In this document: positions 5,694 through 7,235 of the stretch, piece after piece
Layout: each line of letters starts with the position of its first letter
Position numbering within the stretch: the stretch's first letter is position 1
NCBI GenBank assembly: GCA_025055355.1
Contig: JANWYM010000209.1
Location: forward strand, 1-7,235
Reading direction: 5' to 3'
DNA from: Abditibacteriales bacterium
GTDB lineage: Bacteria > Armatimonadota > Abditibacteriia > Abditibacteriales > JANWYM01
Length of the DNA: 7,235 nucleotides
Translations under genes and position numbers: made by a program
The notes under the pieces: model-generated
Told to the model about the DNA's origin: nothing
The model's input: the letters and a program-made list of their open reading frames with translations, nothing else
Database searches by the model: none

Positions 5694-6204
5694 AGCGGTG
5701 GCACGCCATACAGTCCGTCGTCACCTTCTCCTTGCGGTGGCAGTCCACGCACAGGTTCATGCCTGCTTGGCGGTCGGGGAAGGCGGCGCGGTCGAACGGT
5801 GTCGTCTTTTTCTTTACGTCGCCGTGGCACTTCTCACAGTCAATCCCCGCGAGCGCGACGTGCCGCTGGTGCGAGAAGTAAACGTGGCGTCGCGTGCGAT
5901 GCAACTGCCTCCACGGGATCTCTTTGTTCGCCTTCAGGTAGAACGCCAAATCTTTGGGTGTCTTGGGGTAGGGGCGGTCCACCTTATGGCACAGGGCACA
6001 TTTGTCGGTGGTCGGGATGCCCGCGTGCGTGCCTTCCTCCGCGCCGGTGTGGCAGGCGGCGCACTCCATCCCCGCGTCAATGTGGACTTTATGGTTGTAA
6101 GCCACCGGCTGCTGCACGCTGCCGCCACCCCACGCGCTCACGACGAACCATCCACCAATGGCCGTCACGCCTACTAAGACGAGGATTGCAAGTGTCTTCG
6201 GCAC
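5692..6204 (-). CDS. Pentaheme cytochrome c, c7/ActA-like, with N-terminal membrane anchor or signal
   Basis: This 170-residue periplasmic electron carrier has five heme-binding CxxCH motifs: CAACH (48-52), CALCH (69-73), CEKCH (123-127), CVDCH (152-156) and CMACH (165-169), the last almost at the C-terminus. Extra histidines (H38, H41, H102, H107, H112, H115) could be distal ligands, as in cytochrome c7/class III proteins. Residues 5-24 are a hydrophobic anchor or uncleaved signal. Heme number and layout match the pentaheme ActA subunit of alternative complex III, though most ActA proteins are somewhat longer. The GTG at 6204 is chosen because GGAGGAAGG lies just upstream and the GTG overlaps the previous stop (TAGTG). 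The in-frame ATG at 6285 would read 27 residues deep into the upstream gene without anchor-like sequence. Electron transfer to or from the neighbouring oxidoreductase is inferred from context. Confidence 0.9.
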   Translation of the reverse strand: MPKTLAILVLVGVTAIGGWFVVSAWGGGSVQQPVAYNHKVHIDAGMECAACHTGAEEGTHAGIPTTDKCALCHKVDRPYPKTPKDLAFYLKANKEIPWRQLHRTRRHVYFSHQRHVALAGIDCEKCHGDVKKKTTPFDRAAFPDRQAGMNLCVDCHRKEKVTTDCMACHR

Positions 6205-6839
6205 TATCCTTCCTCCCACGGGTAGAGCGTGAGCAGATACGCGATGATGCGATTGATGTCCGGCTCGGTCAGGGTGTCTTTCCAAGCTGGCATGTCAATC
6301 GGCTGCACGCCTTTTTCGTCCTTCTTGCCGCCGGGATTGCCGTCGAGAATCACCTTGCGCGCGTCGGCATACTTCGCCACGACGGGCGCGGGGTTGGGCA
6401 GGTCCAGTTTGTCCACTTTGTCCAGCGACTGTCCTGCCGCCAGCGCGGGCAGCACCGCTTCGACGTCCTCCGGCTCGTAAAGCAGCAACCGCTCGGCAAG
6501 CGTCGCAAGGTCTGGCACGCGGTCTTTGACGTAGTTCTTGCTGAGGATACCCTTCTTCCCGCCCAAACCGTGACAGAGCGCGCAGCCCTCGCGCCGAAAC
6601 AGTTCGCGTCCGCGCCGCACGCCGGGGTCGCGGGCAAATTTGTTCTTCGCTTCCGCTTGCAGGGCGAGCGCAGCGGGTTGCGCCAGCGGACGTTGAGATT
6701 CGTAGTGAGTATGGTCAATGTAGAAACTCGGACTCCACAAGAGGGAGCGGAACATGAGGAAGGCGTAGAACAACCCCAACGCGCTCCACACGCCCAGAAA
6801 CACGCGCACCAGATTGCGCGCCCCGATGTCTTGCGTCAT
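6204..6839 (-). CDS. Membrane-anchored monoheme cytochrome c (ActE-like)
   Basis: This 211-residue protein has one N-terminal membrane segment (about residues 10-30) and a periplasmic class I cytochrome c domain. The heme site is CALCHG (86-91), preceded by GRELFRREG, the usual start of the cytochrome c fold. M183 in VQPIDMPAW is the likely sixth ligand, and the domain ends with the helix TEPDINRIIAYLLTL. The insert between heme site and methionine is long (about 90 residues). The ATG at 6839 overlaps the chaperone stop codon (ATGA) and has GAGGAGGA seven bases upstream. The in-frame ATG at 6845 is too close to that site. The stop shares one base with the GTG of the pentaheme gene, so three genes are tightly coupled. 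In alternative complex III, small cytochromes such as ActE pass electrons to the terminal oxidase; the same role here is inferred. Confidence 0.88.
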   Translation of the reverse strand: MTQDIGARNLVRVFLGVWSALGLFYAFLMFRSLLWSPSFYIDHTHYESQRPLAQPAALALQAEAKNKFARDPGVRRGRELFRREGCALCHGLGGKKGILSKNYVKDRVPDLATLAERLLLYEPEDVEAVLPALAAGQSLDKVDKLDLPNPAPVVAKYADARKVILDGNPGGKKDEKGVQPIDMPAWKDTLTEPDINRIIAYLLTLYPWEEG

Positions 6840-7235
6840 GCCCATTCCTCCTCGTCCGACCCGCACGCGGCAGGGCAAGCAAAGCAGGCGTCATCGTCAA
6901 CGGTTGATGGTTGCTGGTTGACGAGGGGAAGCGCATTGACGATTGACCCTTGCCCCTTGACCATCTCGCGGACGGCTTCGGCAGTTAGCACCGCCGCCTG
7001 CGCATAGAAGGTATCGGGCGCGCGCACAGCAACGGTGGACGCGAAACTGCCCACCCACATCCCCAGATGCTCGCGTAGAAATGCAGTGCGCCCCTGCTGA
7101 CAAATCTCAACGGCTGCAGCGTCGCCCGCGAAATGCGCGTGCGCTTCTTTGGCAAATAGGAAGGCGATGAAGGACAGTTCAGTGGCGATGTGGTCGGGCG
7201 GAGCGCCGCTGCTGGAGGCTGGCAGAGATGCGCCA
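6836..7235 (-). CDS. TorD-family molybdoenzyme chaperone, N-terminus cut by the window edge
   Basis: The last 132 residues are visible. The segment GAPPDHIATELSFIAFLFAKE (visible residues 10-30) is the hallmark of TorD/DmsD/NarJ-type chaperones. It is followed by GRTAFLREHLGMWVGSFA (48-65) and a FYAQAAVL helix (76-83). These cytoplasmic chaperones help cofactor loading and hold back TAT export of molybdopterin-family enzymes, which fits the TAT-signal oxidoreductase downstream. After the chaperone core comes an odd tail. Residues about 93-111 are encoded by heptanucleotide repeats, and the end carries CFACPAAC (C117-x2-C120-x3-C124), a possible metal or FeS site, before an acidic SDEEEWA terminus. 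The stop overlaps the cytochrome c start (ATGA). Near the right edge the coding sequence also contains part of the 26-nt dispersed repeat. Family call is good; partner specificity is inferred. Confidence 0.82.
   Translation of the reverse strand, partial: GASLPASSSGAPPDHIATELSFIAFLFAKEAHAHFAGDAAAVEICQQGRTAFLREHLGMWVGSFASTVAVRAPDTFYAQAAVLTAEAVREMVKGQGSIVNALPLVNQQPSTVDDDACFACPAACGSDEEEWA
6902..6962 (+). repeat. Heptanucleotide tandem repeats inside the chaperone gene
   Basis: Two blocks of 7-nt units are visible. GGTTGAT, GGTTGCT and GGTTGAC run from 6902 to 6922. After a 12-nt gap, four units of the form MTTGMCS (ATTGACG, ATTGACC, CTTGCCC, CTTGACC) run from 6935 to 6962. The blocks share the TTG-centred unit and orientation, so they look like one degenerate array. 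They encode the low-complexity tail segment of the TorD-like protein (visible residues about 92-112) without breaking the frame. Confidence 0.8.
7216..7235 (+). repeat. Probable third copy of the 26-nt dispersed repeat, cut by the window edge
   Basis: GGCTGGCAGAGA followed by TGCGCC matches the first two-thirds of copy A at 4625-4650, with 12 consecutive identical bases and a few differences after them. In the chaperone frame it encodes GASLPA, the same peptide that copy A encodes in the oxidoreductase. The element runs off the window, so its full length cannot be judged. Confidence 0.5.

Noticed and set aside
4724..5830. Minus-strand open frame of about 368 codons overlapping the oxidoreductase
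   Set aside because: It is a shifted frame of the oxidoreductase gene, Arg-rich, and crosses the heptamer array and the end of the cytochrome gene. The alternative frame has the TAT signal, FeS motif and family landmarks.
4948..6177. Long plus-strand open frame of about 409 codons
   Set aside because: It lies antisense to the oxidoreductase and pentaheme cytochrome genes, which carry clear motifs. The composition is Arg/Ala/His-rich, as expected from the opposite strand of GC-rich genes, and it reads through the repeat array.
5799..7007. Long plus-strand open frame of about 402 codons
   Set aside because: It is antisense to both cytochrome genes and part of the chaperone gene. It has no recognisable domain and no ribosome binding site.

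Overview
This window looks like part of the genome of a GC-rich diderm (two-membrane) bacterium. One gene encodes an outer-membrane beta-barrel protein, and several others encode exported respiratory proteins (multiheme cytochromes and a twin-arginine-signal oxidoreductase). The phylum cannot be fixed from sequence alone. The abundance of short degenerate tandem repeats, and the DUF433/DUF5615-type gene pair, recall genomes of environmental or thermophilic lineages, but that is a guess.

Most of the window is a minus-strand respiratory cluster, read from right to left. It contains a TorD-family chaperone (cut by the right edge), a membrane-anchored monoheme cytochrome c, a pentaheme cytochrome of the c7/ActA type, a TAT-exported molybdopterin-oxidoreductase-family subunit, a four-cluster ferredoxin subunit, an alginate-export-type outer-membrane barrel protein, and finally an NrfD/ActC-family membrane quinone-interacting subunit (cut by the left edge). 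The first three genes overlap or abut, and the oxidoreductase and ferredoxin genes are 1 nt apart. Together the parts resemble alternative complex III or the Qrc complex with the ActB module split into two proteins. The presence of a TorD chaperone leaves open a true molybdenum enzyme. The likely electron path links the quinone pool (NrfD), the FeS subunit, the oxidoreductase subunit and the periplasmic cytochromes.

Between the barrel-protein gene and the NrfD gene lie two small plus-strand genes (774-1249) with their own promoter and a strong ribosome binding site. One is a DUF433-type putative antitoxin. The other is a 63-residue protein that looks like a DUF5615 PIN-like toxin with its middle deleted. 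They interrupt the respiratory cluster.

The other notable layer is repeats. Heptanucleotide tandem repeats with different unit sequences occur at 4030-4050 (inside the oxidoreductase gene), 5603-5693 (filling the only gap between the pentaheme cytochrome and oxidoreductase genes) and 6902-6962 (inside the chaperone gene). A separate 26-nt element occurs twice, in opposite orientations, inside the oxidoreductase gene, and probably a third time at the right edge. The 207-bp gap 2712-2918 holds two inverted repeats.
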